This document shows positions 11,999-26,150 of a DNA stretch of 64,000 nucleotides, in pieces. Source of the stretch: Austropuccinia psidii (taxonomy: Eukaryota > Basidiomycota > Pucciniomycetes > Pucciniales > Sphaerophragmiaceae); contig JALGQZ010000008.1 in NCBI GenBank assembly GCA_023105745.1, positions 48,506,118 through 48,570,117 on the forward strand. Reading direction: 5' to 3'. How positions within the stretch are numbered: position 1 is the stretch's first letter; each line of letters opens with the position of its first letter. Made by a program: the position numbers and the translations under genes. The notes beneath the pieces are model-generated. The model worked only from the letters and a program-made list of their open reading frames with translations, searched no databases and was not told the origin of the DNA.

Positions 11999-14334
11999 TG
12001 TTTTCAGGGTCTCTTCTAAGAAAAGAGTGCCTGTGTCACAGGGGCTCTTGGACAGAAAACAAGAGTGGCCTGGCACTCAGGAATCAAGAACTCACTTGGA
12101 AGGCTCCAAAAGGATAAAAGAGATAAAGCAGAATGAATTTATTTAAGGAGGATAAGAGTAAGAATAAGGACAAGTATGTCAAAGATAAGAAATAGTAAGT
12201 GAAGCCAATGGCCAGAGAAATAAGAAAGCCAAGAGCCAAGAAGCCAATCAAATAAATCCCCTATTCACTGTTTCAACCTGCCAGAAAAGGAAATGGAACT
12301 AGTAAAGGATATGACCACCAATATCCACTGACAGGCAAAGAAGAAAAGGTGCAAATGACTGACTTAAGAATATCAGTATTTACTTTGATAAATGAAAAGA
12401 AAATAAAGATAAAAGTAAATCCAATATATTAATTAGCTGGGGAAAAAGTCCCCAGGTGCTGAAAGGTGGCCAGTATATGTGAAAAGCTGAAAGGCTGATC
12501 CTGGAAGGTGAGTCACCGGCTGTATTTTCTGAATTGGACCAATACAGTTCTGGCCATCTTGAAAGCTGAACTGTGGGACTTAATTACCACATTGGGAATG
12601 AATTGGCCCAATTGGGCCAAGGCCATACAGGATACTTGAGTATTACCTGTATGAACCAATTGAATTGTCCAAGGAATGCTGAAGTACTTGCTGCCTTTAC
12701 AACTGATTGAAATGATGTAATACCCCTGAGAAATGGCCCTTTTTCATAATCCTGAATTGAACTGCCAACCCAACTCCTGCAGGGCCAGGTGGTTGGGGTC
12801 CTTGAATAGTCTTCTGATAGCCGCCATGAATTGCCAGACTAATGACCTGAAGAGTCCTTCTTCAAAATGGGTGTTGGATTTTGGGACCTTGATTTGGAGT
12901 CATGGAATTTGGTCCTGAAAAATTCACCATTGAATTGCTGAGAAAAAATGGTGAATAATGGTATATAATACCATATATGCACCACTCCTGCAACCTTGAG
13001 TACAGGGTGCATGGAGGAATGGGAAGAATCCCCCTTAAGTTGAGGGGAAGGATTGAGCTGAGCTGACCTGCTGGCCTCTGGTGGTTACCAGAGGCTGTGG
13101 GCTCAAAAGTGGCCCTTGGTGGTCCTGGGCCAAATTGGGGCCCATGGTGGTTTATGGCCATTCTTGGTGTCATGGTGATTGTGGCCAAAATTGGGCTCAG
13201 GTGGGTCCAATTGTGGTTTGGTACCCACCTGGCCTTGAGAGCTAGTGGGATGCCCCTTTGGCCCCTTTTGTCCTCATTGGATTAGGCCAAAAGGGGCCTG
13301 ATTGGCCCATGGACCGCAGTACGTGGCCTACGGACTGCAGACCATGGGCCGTAGAGGCCGTAGGGGGCCTAAATGGCCCAAAAAGGCCATTTAGGCCCTA
13401 GACCCCTTAATGAAAGGGGGTGGCCCAAGGATGATGTTTGTGGCTAGGGGGCCAAGAACCCCCTGGGAGGCAAAAGGACACCCCAGGACCAAAAACAAAG
13501 ATAGAGGCCTGGGGGTTGGGGATATGGAAATTGGCCAGGAAGGCCAATGATGGCAGGATTTGGGCTGAGGCCATGAAAGGCCAGGGAGAGGTGCTATGGC
13601 CAAAGGGCCAATTGGCAATAAAAGATATGGTGTGACCAATTGGCCCCAACTTGGTTCCAGGCTAAATTGCCGCAATACCCATGGAGGGGGTCATTCCTTG
13701 TGGTCGTGACAGCCTGGAACTCTGTGAACAGACTTACTAATGGAGGGCTCAAAAGAGGAAACTCAGAAGTAAGAGCAAATCAAAGAAGGATAAAATTCCT
13801 GATGATAAGAAAAAAAATAACTGGCAACAATAATAAAGAGCCAATCACAAAGAAATCCTGTATTACTGTTTCAACCTGTTCAGGAAGAATAGAAGTATTA
13901 ATCAGGATATGGCCACCAAATCTCCATGGAACAAGTGAGGGAAGGCAATGACTTACTCAATAAAGGAAATGTAATTAATTATAAATACAACATATTAATT
14001 AAGTGGGGAAAACCCCCCAGGTGGGTGAAGAGAGGCTGGCATATGTGAGAAATACCAGCCTGGAGTTTGAGTGCTGAAGCCAGGGGCTGTATGATGCACA
14101 GAACTCATTTGAATGATGATTTGGAAGCCTGTATTAGTGTATCCAATACAGTATTTTTCTTCTTTGGTTGTATATAGGATTTTTCACCTATATTGGGTCC
14201 AGTATGAACTATATTGAACTGTATTTGGTGGATCTTCCATGAGCCCCCCTTGCAGATTAGCATTGGAATTTCTTCAATGATCACCTTTTCCTGATTCATG
14301 GGGTGCCCTTGACCTTGTCTTGATGGCTGTGACA
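11999..14334 (-). repeat. LTR of family C, split by a nested LTR
   Basis: The outer pieces (about 11999-12033 and 13712-14334) join across the nested element to give the same order as the 706-base LTRs at 27284 and 38221: CTCTTCTAAG, then GCCTG, then TGTGAACAGACTTACT, ending ATGGCTGTGACA. The orientation is the same as those LTRs, so the sense strand is minus. I found no matching 5-bp duplication at the outer ends, so the left edge near 11999 is approximate. Confidence 0.7.
12034..13711 (-). repeat. Long solo LTR (family C, long form) nested in another LTR, GCCTG duplication
   Basis: It starts TGTCACAGGGGCTCTTGG and ends GTCGTGACA. It is flanked by GCCTG at 12029-12033 and 13712-13716. It shares its first ~450 bases in outline with the 706-base LTRs, including CTGTTTCAACCTG and GATATGACCACC, but is extended to 1678 bases by a GC-rich segment (~12700-13700) rich in GGCC-type palindromes. 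No coding region is present. Confidence 0.82.
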
Positions 14335-14339
14335 AAATC

Positions 14340-15727
14340 TATATTATTAATCTCTTTACTTCTTACAGATATCAAAAGTGAAATTCTACTTGTTTGATTT
14401 TACTAATTTTACATTAAACATCATGTAAATATTAAACAATACAAGGCATAATATTATTATACATATAAATTAACAATTGAAGGCCAAAAATTAATTAATA
14501 AGCTTCATTTGTGTTATTTTTTGAACAAAATCTAATATAAATTTAATATTTTGAGAAATTTATTTTAAGAAAATCCATTCTAAAATTTCAAAAAGAATCT
14601 TTATTTGTTCCAATTTTTTTCATATATTCATTTGTATATGTATAAATTTATATAATCTTTTCTTGATTAGTTCTGTTGATATACTATATATATATAAAGC
14701 TATAATTTAAAACTATTCTATATTATCATCAAAATTTTGAGTTTAATTCCTTTCCAAAAAAAATAGAAAAAAAATGTTTTAGTTTTTGTTTTTTTCAATT
14801 TGATTAAAATATCCATTGAAAATTTTCTAAAAAAAGAAAATGGATTTTTTGATTAAGCCAAGATATATTTACTCAGTTCCTTTGTAGATAAGTAGATTAT
14901 ACAAACCACTTCCAAAAGATATCTTTTCTAAAAAATATTTAATATTGAAACTTAACACAAATGGTTCAATGAAATCATCATCCAAAAGCATCAATGACCT
15001 TCTTGACTTGAGATTTATTTCTGGATAATTTTTACTATCAGAAATTCTGTATTTTGTATGAAGGATTAAAAGACAAATGATCTCTATTAATAAGGAAGCT
15101 TCAGAAATTCAATCCTAAATTTATAATTTTCTTGAAATTTTGTGATACGTGAAATCTGCTTAAGGCAGTTCTATCTGTTGGTAGCTTTTGAAGCACTGTG
15201 AAAATGTGAATAGGGTATTTTCAATAATTAATGTGAAAGTAAGGAGCAAAAGCCAAAGCTTTTCGATTTTGTGGGTCACAGATGATCCACAACTGACACC
15301 TGCATGCGAACTCTGTAGAAATATATTTTTCAGCCCATACAGCCGAAACCATTATGAGTATTATAGGCCGTAATAAATTACAATTTCCTTGCTGTACTGC
15401 TTTGAAACCAATAGAACGAATCTCAGAACAATCACCTTGTGTTTTTGCTTTGCCCCAGTCTTCAAGGGAGCTATTGAGATTGAACATACGACTTTTGCAA
15501 AATAAAAGTTTTACAGACATTCAATAACGTATCAAACACATATACATACAATCTTTTTTTTTAAAAAAAAAGAATGGCTTAGATAAATTGATTCCAAATA
15601 CCCACTCGCTTGTAAGAACCCGCATTTATTAGGCTTGTTCGAGGCCGAATTTATAAAAAGTTTGGTTGCAGTGGGCTTATGATGCAGCTGAAGAAATCTA
15701 CAAAAATTCTAAGCCTGAAATTACTAT
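14340..15727. other. Intergenic region downstream of the ArfGAP gene
   Basis: 14340-15150 is AT-rich without a coding pattern. 15190-15520 is less AT-rich and contains a 99-codon minus-strand frame with several Cys residues (…TQGDCSEIRSIGF… and …ACRCQLWIICDPQ…). This could be a fragment of a small Cys-rich protein gene, but I could not join it into a convincing exon structure and do not call it a gene. The remaining ~200 bases are the 3' flank of the ArfGAP gene. Confidence 0.4.
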
Positions 15728-17702
<1,975 letters not shown>

Positions 17703-18672
17703 GATTCCAAGATAGGCAGGTGGATGGATGAAGGACGAATCAGTCAAAGGATGGTCAAGAGCAGGCCGCCCCGCCAAGGGATGGATGGAGCTTTAGCCCA
17801 AGCCAAATTAGTGAAATGCGCGTGAAATTTGAAATTCATCATGCGCAAATCTGACAGAAGTCTCCGGCCACCTTTGGTAAGTTTTTAGGGAGGTTCATCC
17901 CTGCTGTAAATCCCAAATGGGCCAATCTCACCGGAAATCAATTCCGTATTCACAAAAATTTTCTCGACGCAAAAACTTACATATTAGGTGTAAGAGGTCA
18001 GAAAAAAGACCTAGAACAATCACACTATCGCACGAGTACAAAAATAATCATGATCCCAAATTGGATGAAGAAACAAGAACTTGGGCAAATTACAAGATTG
18101 AAGTAATCTATCTGCAGCATTATTCTTAAAATGAATATTCATAATAGTAGTTTTCACATAAGCTTTTGTCCTTCCCTTATTACTAACACCCCCTTTCAAG
18201 ATGGAATGTTTAATTCTTCAATTAATTGGATAACTTGAACACTGGATGCATTATCACCAATAATAAGTATAGCTGCTTTATTATGACAATCTATTGTCAA
18301 TTGAGTAACAATGTTGAAAGCACATTGTGTTATTACATACCTTTTTAATTCAGTTTCAAGAACTTTTTAAAATAATGAAACCTCAAAATCTTGGCTTCAA
18401 GATCAACTAGTCAAAACAACATACTTTTACCTCAAAAAGCCTCTACTTCAGGGTTGAAGCTAGTTAATCACAAAATGAATCAATATGTTTGTATTAATTG
18501 ATTGTTAAGTGAAGAAAAATGAAGAGTATTGGCAGTACCATAGCAGAATATAAGAACTTTAGCCTATGAAGTTACAGAAAAAACACAAAAGCAAAATATG
18601 AATGAATAAACACCAATAATTCATCTATATTACTTCAAAAAGAACACCAAGCATGACTGCAGCAGTTTGTGG
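17703..18672. other. ArfGAP 5' flank and intergenic DNA
   Basis: 17703-17900 is relatively GC-rich for this window and is the likely ArfGAP promoter/5' UTR. A 70-codon plus frame at 17917-18129 has no recognisable features. Around 18218-18420 the minus strand reads a short RNase H-like string (DCHNKAAILIIGDNASS), possibly a copia scrap, which I regard as weak. No other gene seen. Confidence 0.4.
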
Positions 18673-21600
18673 TGTAAGATTTTCCTATCAAACTCTTGAT
18701 AATATTACTATTAATCAAAATTACTATTACTGTTATTATGAGGAATACTAAGTAAATAATTGATTAATTATTTCTGTGAGCCTTGAGGTATATTTTACAT
18801 ACCCAAATAGGCCACAATTATCTTAAAAATTAATTTTGAATTATGAATAACTCATAAGTCATGCATATATCCAAAATTCATTATTTTTGATTTCAGAAAA
18901 GATGAATAACTTTTCATTGAGTAAGTAAATCCATGGATTTAAGACCAGATTTGGATTCTAAACAAAAACTCACCTAGGGTAGCTCCATAGAGTGAATAAG
19001 CTCAAATTAACTCTTTGAGGTGGTAAAATGGAAAATACTTCAATACCACATAAAAGATCCATGAAAATTGTTGTTTTTCTTAATTTCACGCCAAAATAAT
19101 GGGAGTGTGAGAAATCCCATGTTACATATACACTGATAATAGTGTTATGCATGTTTTGAGCACTTAATATCATGGTATTTTTACATGGACCTTTGGTACA
19201 CCCATAGTGGATATCTCACTTGAAGCTTAATTTTCTATTTTGACATGAAAAATAAGCAAGGGGGACAAAAGACATCAAAGAGAGCCAGGGTACCCAGCTT
19301 CTGAGGCCTCAGAGGCGTGGAAAGCTCCAAAGCTTGGATACATGTCTTATCTTGGCCCAATTAGTAAGCTAAAACACTTTGGGAACTTGTTTACCATGTT
19401 ACAACTACAGTAAATCTTAAGAAAATAGCAAATAACCTGCTATTTTGAAATGCCAAGGAGGTAAAAAGCTACTTAGACTCCTGTAACCATGTCAATTCTT
19501 AATGATATTCCATGGATAAACCCCAAAAGATTAATTAAAATATTTCTTGGACTTGTATCCATTGATTTACCTCATAGCAACCAGTTAAACACTGATATTT
19601 GCAATTCTATGTAGAAATGAGGTAAAAACTTCAAAAATTCATTAAAAATACAATTCTCAATGAATCTTTCTGAAACTTTCAGTACCAGTGGAGAACTGTA
19701 TTATCTATGGTACAGCCAAAGGGAATAACAGTTCTACTAGTAAAATGCAAAGTTTTACTTACAGTCCATTTTTGACTATTCTACGTGAAACACTGAATCT
19801 TCAAAAATTCACAGTAATTACAACCTGTGATTAAATTGGAAATAACATTGATCACTTTGAGAAATCAATTATTATTTTGGAATAAAAGAAGATTTACAGA
19901 TTTTACTCCTTTTATTCTTAACCATATTGGGGTTGGTAGTCACGTAAAAGCATCAATTAAGTAATTATGATAATCTTACGTGACAACAGATGATGCAATC
20001 AATAATCCAAAAGGGTTTATTGTTTTCTAACTCACTGGTTTTTCCGTTTGCTCCATAGCACGCCTCTGTGAGCTTTTGTTGACTTAAAAGAGGCCTCTTC
20101 TTGCTGTTTTTCCACATCATCATCTTATTATCATTTAAATCATTATTACCAACAAGTAAGTATTAGTTAAAGCTATTCTTAAGTGTTTTAATTCTTTCAG
20201 AATCAATCAGAAAGATGTGAAATCATAGAATCCAACTATATATTGTTGTAATACTGTTATAAATACCTTTTGATCCTTTAAATCCACAATTCTATGTCAA
20301 ATCTCTCTATCTCATCTTTCAATAAGCTCTTTGGAATATTAGTGAGCGATCTACTATTAATTCTTAAAGTTTTTCTCTAAATAATTAGTTTTCTTCAATA
20401 ATTATATTTATAATTATTCTTATAAAAGATAATTTTATTATTTTAATAAAAGAAGTTTTATTATTAAAATCTTCTTGTAATTGATTCTTGTAGACAATTA
20501 CTGATCACTGTTAAAATCACTAGTAGTGTTTAACACGTGAAAGAAATAATTCTTGAATTATTTAATTGTGGCTATAATAATATTTTATTATTATATTTCA
20601 TAAGAACAGACATAGTACTGTTGATTAATATTAATATTGTCCTCAGTTTCATAGTCACATCTTACAATTTCTGTTACTTGTTATACACCACTAGTGATTG
20701 TAAAAGTAAGAAGTAATCATCTACTAGAATCAATTACAAGAAGATTTAATAATAAGGCTTCTTATTAAAGTAATAAGGAATCAATTTAATAAATTATTAT
20801 CGTTTGCAAGAGTAATTATTATAATTTCTTGAAAAATAACTAAAAATTAGATAATGAATTTTCAGAATTTAATATATCACTACCTTGAGAAGATTTGGTA
20901 GAGTGATTTGATGGATTATTTGTAGTTTTAAAGAATAAAAAGTTGGATTAAAGAAGTGATATACCAATTTAAAGCTATAATACTATTCTGAAGAGTAATA
21001 CTCTATTATTTAGAATCTTTCTGGTTGATCTGAAATCTTGAATAAATAATACTTATCTGGTGGTATTAATGATTTAAGGTTTTAACAGAATGAGAATGAA
21101 TAATGGAATGAATCTTGGAAAAAAAAGTGATAGTAGGCTTCTTTTAAGTCTAAAACAGATCACAGAGGCATACCATAGAAAAAACTGAAAAAAAAAGTTT
21201 GAGAATCCAACTAAACCTTTTGGATTAATGATTAAATCACCTGTTTTCATGTAAAGTTATCATAATTACTTAAGCAAGCCATTTTAGAAGTTTTCCAACC
21301 CATTTATGGTTAATAAATAATGAAGTCACTACTGTAAGTCTTCTTGTAGCTCAAAATAAACCTTTCTTTCTAAAAATCTAGCAATTTTATTAGAAATTTC
21401 TTCCCAGGTTGTATTTTATGTTATTTTTGAATATTCAGTGTTTCACATGAAATAATAAAAAATGCACTGTATGTAAAACATTTAACTAAAATTATGAATT
21501 AATTTTTTTTTGCTTTTGGTATGGATTATAACTTTCTCCATCAATAGTGAAATTTTCAAAAATATTAATCAATGATTGTATTTTAAATGAATTTTTGAAG

Positions 21601-22400
21601 TTTTCTCTCATTTTATAAATAGTATAAGTAAATAGTACAGTGATAGCTGGTTGCCATGAGGTATCTCTATAGATACTAGTCTCAAAGGGGTTTGGATTAA
21701 TCCTTTTAGTGTTATCAATGGAAAATAATTAAGAATAGACATGGTTGCATAAGGAAGAGTTGCTCATTACCTCCTTGTCATTTCAAAATAGCAGCTTATT
21801 TTCTATGTTCTCATGACTTAATGAGAATTAGCCTTAGTAAAAAGGTCCCCAAGAGTCATTAATTGACTAACTGGTCAATATAAAACATTTATACAAGCTT
21901 TTGGATTTTATATGCCTCAGAGTCCTCAGAAATTGAAACACCATGACTCTCTTTGATGTCTTCTGTCTGCTCAAGCTATTTTCACATAAAAGATGGTAAT
22001 CTAAGGTTAAAGACTAATATCCACTGTGGGTTTATAAAAGATCTATTCAGGAATAAAGTAAATTTAAGTGCCCTATACATGAATAACACTAATTTTAGAG
22101 TATATGTAACATGGGAATTTGAAAATCCCATTATTTTGGCATGAAAATGCAAAAAACAAAAATCTTCACCATTCTTTTAGGTGGTATTGATGATTAGGTG
22201 TTGAATTATTTTCAATATGACAACTTAATAGAGTTGATTTAAGCTTCTTCACCTTATGGAGCTATCCTAGGTGGGGTTTTGTGTAGAATCCTAATCTGGG
22301 CACAAATCTATGGGATTACTTACTCAGAAAAAAGCCATCCATATTTTCCTTTTATAAAAAGACTTAATTTGGAGTATTAAAAAATACCTCAAGGTTCACA
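18673..22400 (-). repeat. Solo LTR of the chromovirus family, minus orientation, split by a nested LTR
   Basis: Read on the minus strand it starts TGTGAACCTTGAGGTATT at 22400, matching the start of the 5640 LTR. It runs to 20672, is interrupted by 18775-20666 plus one duplicated ATTTC, then resumes to end CTTACA at 18673. Joined length is about 1831 bases. TTTGT occurs directly after 22400 and at 18666-18670, two bases outside the other end, so it may be a target duplication with two extra bases. No internal coding sequence remains. Confidence 0.85.
18775..20666 (+). repeat. Solo LTR of the chromovirus family, 1892 bp, ATTTC duplication
   Basis: It starts TGTGAGCCTTGAGGTATA and ends CACATCTTACA, flanked by ATTTC at 18770-18774 and 20667-20671. 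It is the same length as the 3' LTR of the element at 1-8943 once that LTR's insertion is removed. It provides the empty site (single TTTTATTA near 20436) for the DNA element at 7318. It is inserted inside an older same-family LTR of opposite orientation. Confidence 0.92.
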
Positions 22401-22878
22401 TTTGTCCTCCTGTGGCTACTTTATTGGGTTGCTACAGAAGGTTGGACTGAAAAATGTCAAAATTACTGAAAGACTGCACCTGAGGGTGCCTTCCAGAAGG
22501 ACCTTTTTAGGAGAAAAAGGCAAGGGAAAATCCCTAAAAATATCAAAAGAAAATCCTGGGAAAAGATGGTATGGAATGAAACAAAACACTTTGTAAAGGT
22601 ATGTCACAAACCACCTCAAAAAGCATTTTTTAACTGCCCAATTCATATGGTAATCCTTGTTTCTGCATCTATGGAATAATGTCTGCAGAAAATGTTTACA
22701 GAAATTCTGGGACCATTCTATGTTTTGACACTTGGAGGCACTTAATGGCTTCAGGACCTACATTTGGTCACGCCAATTTCTGTCCCAGATCCTCAGGGGG
22801 TTCCTATTTCCCTTATGGCCTGTGGTCCAAGTCCTATGGCGTGTAGGGGGGTTTGAAGACAAATTTAATATGCCAGAC

Positions 22879-23608
22879 TGTCACAGCCAGTTTTGGGGGA
22901 AAGGGAATTCAAACTTACCTCCACTCAAACTCACTCAAACCAGAAAATACTTGCTTTGTATGGACATTCAGCTCCAGCAAGCTTGCTTTTAAACACCATA
23001 CAGTTTGGACTCACCAATACATACTGTCAATCCTTGTAAAGACTGGATTCACATAATAAAGTTTTGGATTTTCCATTCTGAAACTGTATAATCACCAACT
23101 CTCACAACACCTCCTGTACAGACCCTGTGCATTCATACTGGGCCTGTACAATTCAAATAAATTCCTCTTTCAGGACTCCTCACTCTTTGGACCTGGACTG
23201 GTGCATTCTCACATATACCAGCCCCTATCCCTCCCTATGGGGCCTTTTCCCAGTCAATTAATAGATCTTGAATTTTATTTTGATAAGTACTTATTCTGAC
23301 TCATTGAAATATTATATTTATCAATTTCAGCTTAGTCTTTGCATCTTTCCTCACCTGTTCAGTAGAGCTGTGGTGGCCATATCCTTATAAACCCTTCTAT
23401 TTCCTGCTGACAGGTTGAAAAAGTGGACTTGGACTTGTTTGTGGTTGGTTTCTTGATTTATTACCCCTTTTATTTGTTACTAATTCCTTGTTTATTTCTT
23501 ATTATTAATCCTAGCTTAATAACACTATTAAGTGTCTCTTTGATTATCCATTCTGAGCCCTCTGAAAGTGAGTCCTGGCCCTCTTCACTTAATAGGGCCC
23601 CTGTGACA
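22879..23608 (+). repeat. Solo LTR, family C, CAGAC duplication
   Basis: It starts TGTCACAGCC and ends CCCCTGTGACA, 730 bases, flanked by CAGAC at 22874-22878 and 23609-23613. In reverse complement it matches the LTRs of the minus-strand chromovirus (27284 and 38221), so its sense is plus. It carries no coding region. Confidence 0.87.
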
Positions 23609-23679
23609 CAGACCCAGAACTTTCCAAAATGACCATAAACCCCAAGATTCCCCAAAGTGGTCATAAAGCCTATGGGATC

Positions 23680-25061
23680 CATCAGATTGAGCCTATTATA
23701 AAGCTATAAGAATACTATATGAAACTTTGGCTCTGACTGTAACATGGTAAATTATGGTAAAAGAGGTTTTACTATGAAGAAATAGTGGTGGTGAGCTCTT
23801 CTGAAAGCCCTGGGTGCACTGATTATCAGTTGATTAATTATAATAAGCAGTCAATATGGGGGCTAGAGTATACCTTATTATCTTCCAAGAGTATAATGGT
23901 TTTGGACAGCTGTACTACATAGGAATTTGAGAGAAGGGTGGAGATTCTCTTTTTGGCAGAGAAAAGGCCCATTTTATCCTGAGATTAGTCAGAAAGGACC
24001 TCTGGGCCTGTTAATGTAGGTAGAAAGAAGAATTTTTTCTTCCAAGTACTGGCCTGTGGTTCTCAAACTGTTTCTATAGCCTGTATTGGGCTCAGATGTG
24101 GTTTTGAAACCACATCTAGGAAGTTTTCACCAATACAGGGTGAAAATCATCTTTTGGGGACCACATAGCCTTCTTCTGATCTGTATGAAATGTAGAATGC
24201 TGTACAGAATATGTATGTGACCCCATACAGGAAAAACTATGAGCTATTTAAATATAAACAGGCTTCTTCATAGAATTGGAAACTCATATTAAAGGATATG
24301 GGAAAGTATACCACAGTAAAAGTGTATTGACCAAACTGTGGGGTTTTAATATTGGAGCTGCCATAGATTTGGCAGTTTTCAAGATAATGAGCTGAGCGTT
24401 CACTCATTTTTTATCCCTGGATAAGGTCTACACAATTGTACCTTGTTTGGTATGGATAAAATTAAATATGGAAAAGCTATTCCACTTTTAATTTCCATTA
24501 TTCAGATATGGATTTTTCTCAAATCCTTTATAGAGTTTGTTTTCTCCATAGCATTTGCTCTAGGTGAGCTATGAGGAAATGGATTCCAGAATCAGAGAGC
24601 CCTAATTGTGAAATTTCAAGAAATTACCACACTTTAGGTATCTCAAGCTAAGTCTGTAGAGGTTATATTAGAGGTGAATATTTTATTCTTGCTTATTTGG
24701 CCATAGCTTCCATAGTTTTTATCCTAGCTTAATTTGGCTACTACTATTGGATAGCCCTGACCAGGGGCTTCAATTTGAAAAACCATTTGATTGGTTTCTG
24801 CCTCTTTCTCTGGATCTTATATGAGAGGTGAAAAATAAGGTTTATGATTAGTTCTTGCTTTCAGCTGCAATAACTCTGTCATTCTTTTCCCTATGGTTAT
24901 GGGAGTTTTATTTTTGGAAATAGGTGAATTTCCTCTTTCTTTACATGCCTTATATAAGCTTTCTTGGCTCAGTCCACTTTTTATTGTGAATTTTTCTATA
25001 CCATTGGTTTGTGGTATTTTGGTGTCATGGGTGTGCTCTGGGTTTGAGTCACAGGCTGACA
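23680..25061. repeat. Solo LTR, family B, GGATC duplication
   Basis: Second copy of the family at 10355-11803, aligned from the TAGTGGTGGTGAGC block to the same GAGTCACAGGCTGACA end. It is flanked by GGATC at 23675-23679 and 25062-25066. Its first two bases are CA instead of TG, consistent with decay. Length 1382 bases. Confidence 0.78.
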
Positions 25062-25559
25062 GGATCCCTTCCAGGCCTCCAATAAGTCAAGGGGAAATGG
25101 GTCCTTTGCAATAGACCCTGACCCCCAATCCATCCAGATCATAATAATATCAAAATTTATCATTTTTCCTGTTGTTCAAGCTCTGAAAAGCTTACCCCCT
25201 CAATTTGAGCATAAAATCATTATTACTCAATAATTATGGTGATTTTTTCCCTGCCACTCTTATCCTCTCAATCTCATTTATGGCAATGTCCTCAAGGAAA
25301 AATCCCTCCAGGAAATCCAGTTCATAGGGACAGTGGACAGAATCAACAGTTGAAACTACTCGAGGCCAGCCTCTTCCTTTGATAAGGCTGTACCACCAAT
25401 AATACAGTATTACCCAAAGAAATAATGTCCATAAAATCCCAAGAAATAAGGCAAAGTATGAGCCAAGAACCATTTTACATTTTTTGAAACTCATTACATT
25501 ATTGGACATCTAAATTTAGAAATAAAGACTTCATTAAACACAACCTGTATATAATTGAC

Positions 25560-26150
25560 CCTTGTGGTCAATTTCCACTCCATACTATGGGTATTCTCAA
25601 TACACCTAGTTTTTTCCCAATATTGCCAAGTTATATTTCAAAAATCAGGCAATAAAGTGGTCCACCAATCATAAATCTGTGTTTTAAACCTGCAAGGATC
25701 AAGTTTTCAGATTTTCACATAAACTGGCCACTATTTCAATCCCTGGAGACTTTTCTCTAGCTAATTAATCTATTTGATTTATTTTCTTTCATCTTTTGAT
25801 AGTAAATACTGATAATATTAAGTCAGTAATTTTCAAACTTTCCTTTCTTGTTCATTTGATATTGGTGGTCACATCCTTATTAATTCTTTTATTCCTTATC
25901 AACAGAGTGAAACAGTGACATATGTATTCAATTGTCTGTAAATTTGGCAATTGTATTTTTCTTTCTGATTACTATTGTTGTACTGAGTTATTTTTCAATA
26001 AATATAGTCTATATTCTTTTATTTATTCAATTCTTTGGAATAATTCCAAGTGAGTTTTTATCTACTGAGTTGCAGGCAACTGTTGATTATCACAAGGGAC
26101 TCTGTAAAAAACTAGAATTACTTAAATTATTAAATAATAAAGACACCTTA
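25560..26150 (+). repeat. Degraded LTR of family C (long form)
   Basis: The segment around 25700-25920 (TCACATAAACTGGCC, then TCTAGCTAATTAATC, then ATATTGGTGGTCACATCC and GTGAAACAGTGA) matches the reverse complement of 12280-12490 inside the long solo LTR at 12034. Ends and target duplication are not recognisable. A 91-codon minus frame at 25234-25509 lies beside it, and I do not consider it a gene. Confidence 0.6.

Noticed and set aside
17917..18129. 70-codon plus frame divergent from the ArfGAP gene
   Set aside because: No recognisable motif; basic, low-information sequence that ends in AT-rich DNA.
18218..18420. Copia RNase H-like string on the minus strand (CHNKAAILIIGDNASS)
   Set aside because: Too short, and the surrounding residues do not follow the family, so it is mentioned only within the intergenic entry.
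23733..25060. CTGAC repeated at both ends of the second family-B LTR as a target duplication
   Set aside because: CTGAC is part of the conserved LTR end in both copies; GGATC fits the true boundaries better.
25234..25509. 91-codon minus frame with a hydrophobic segment
   Set aside because: It lies among LTR debris, has no family resemblance I can name, and no splice or context support.
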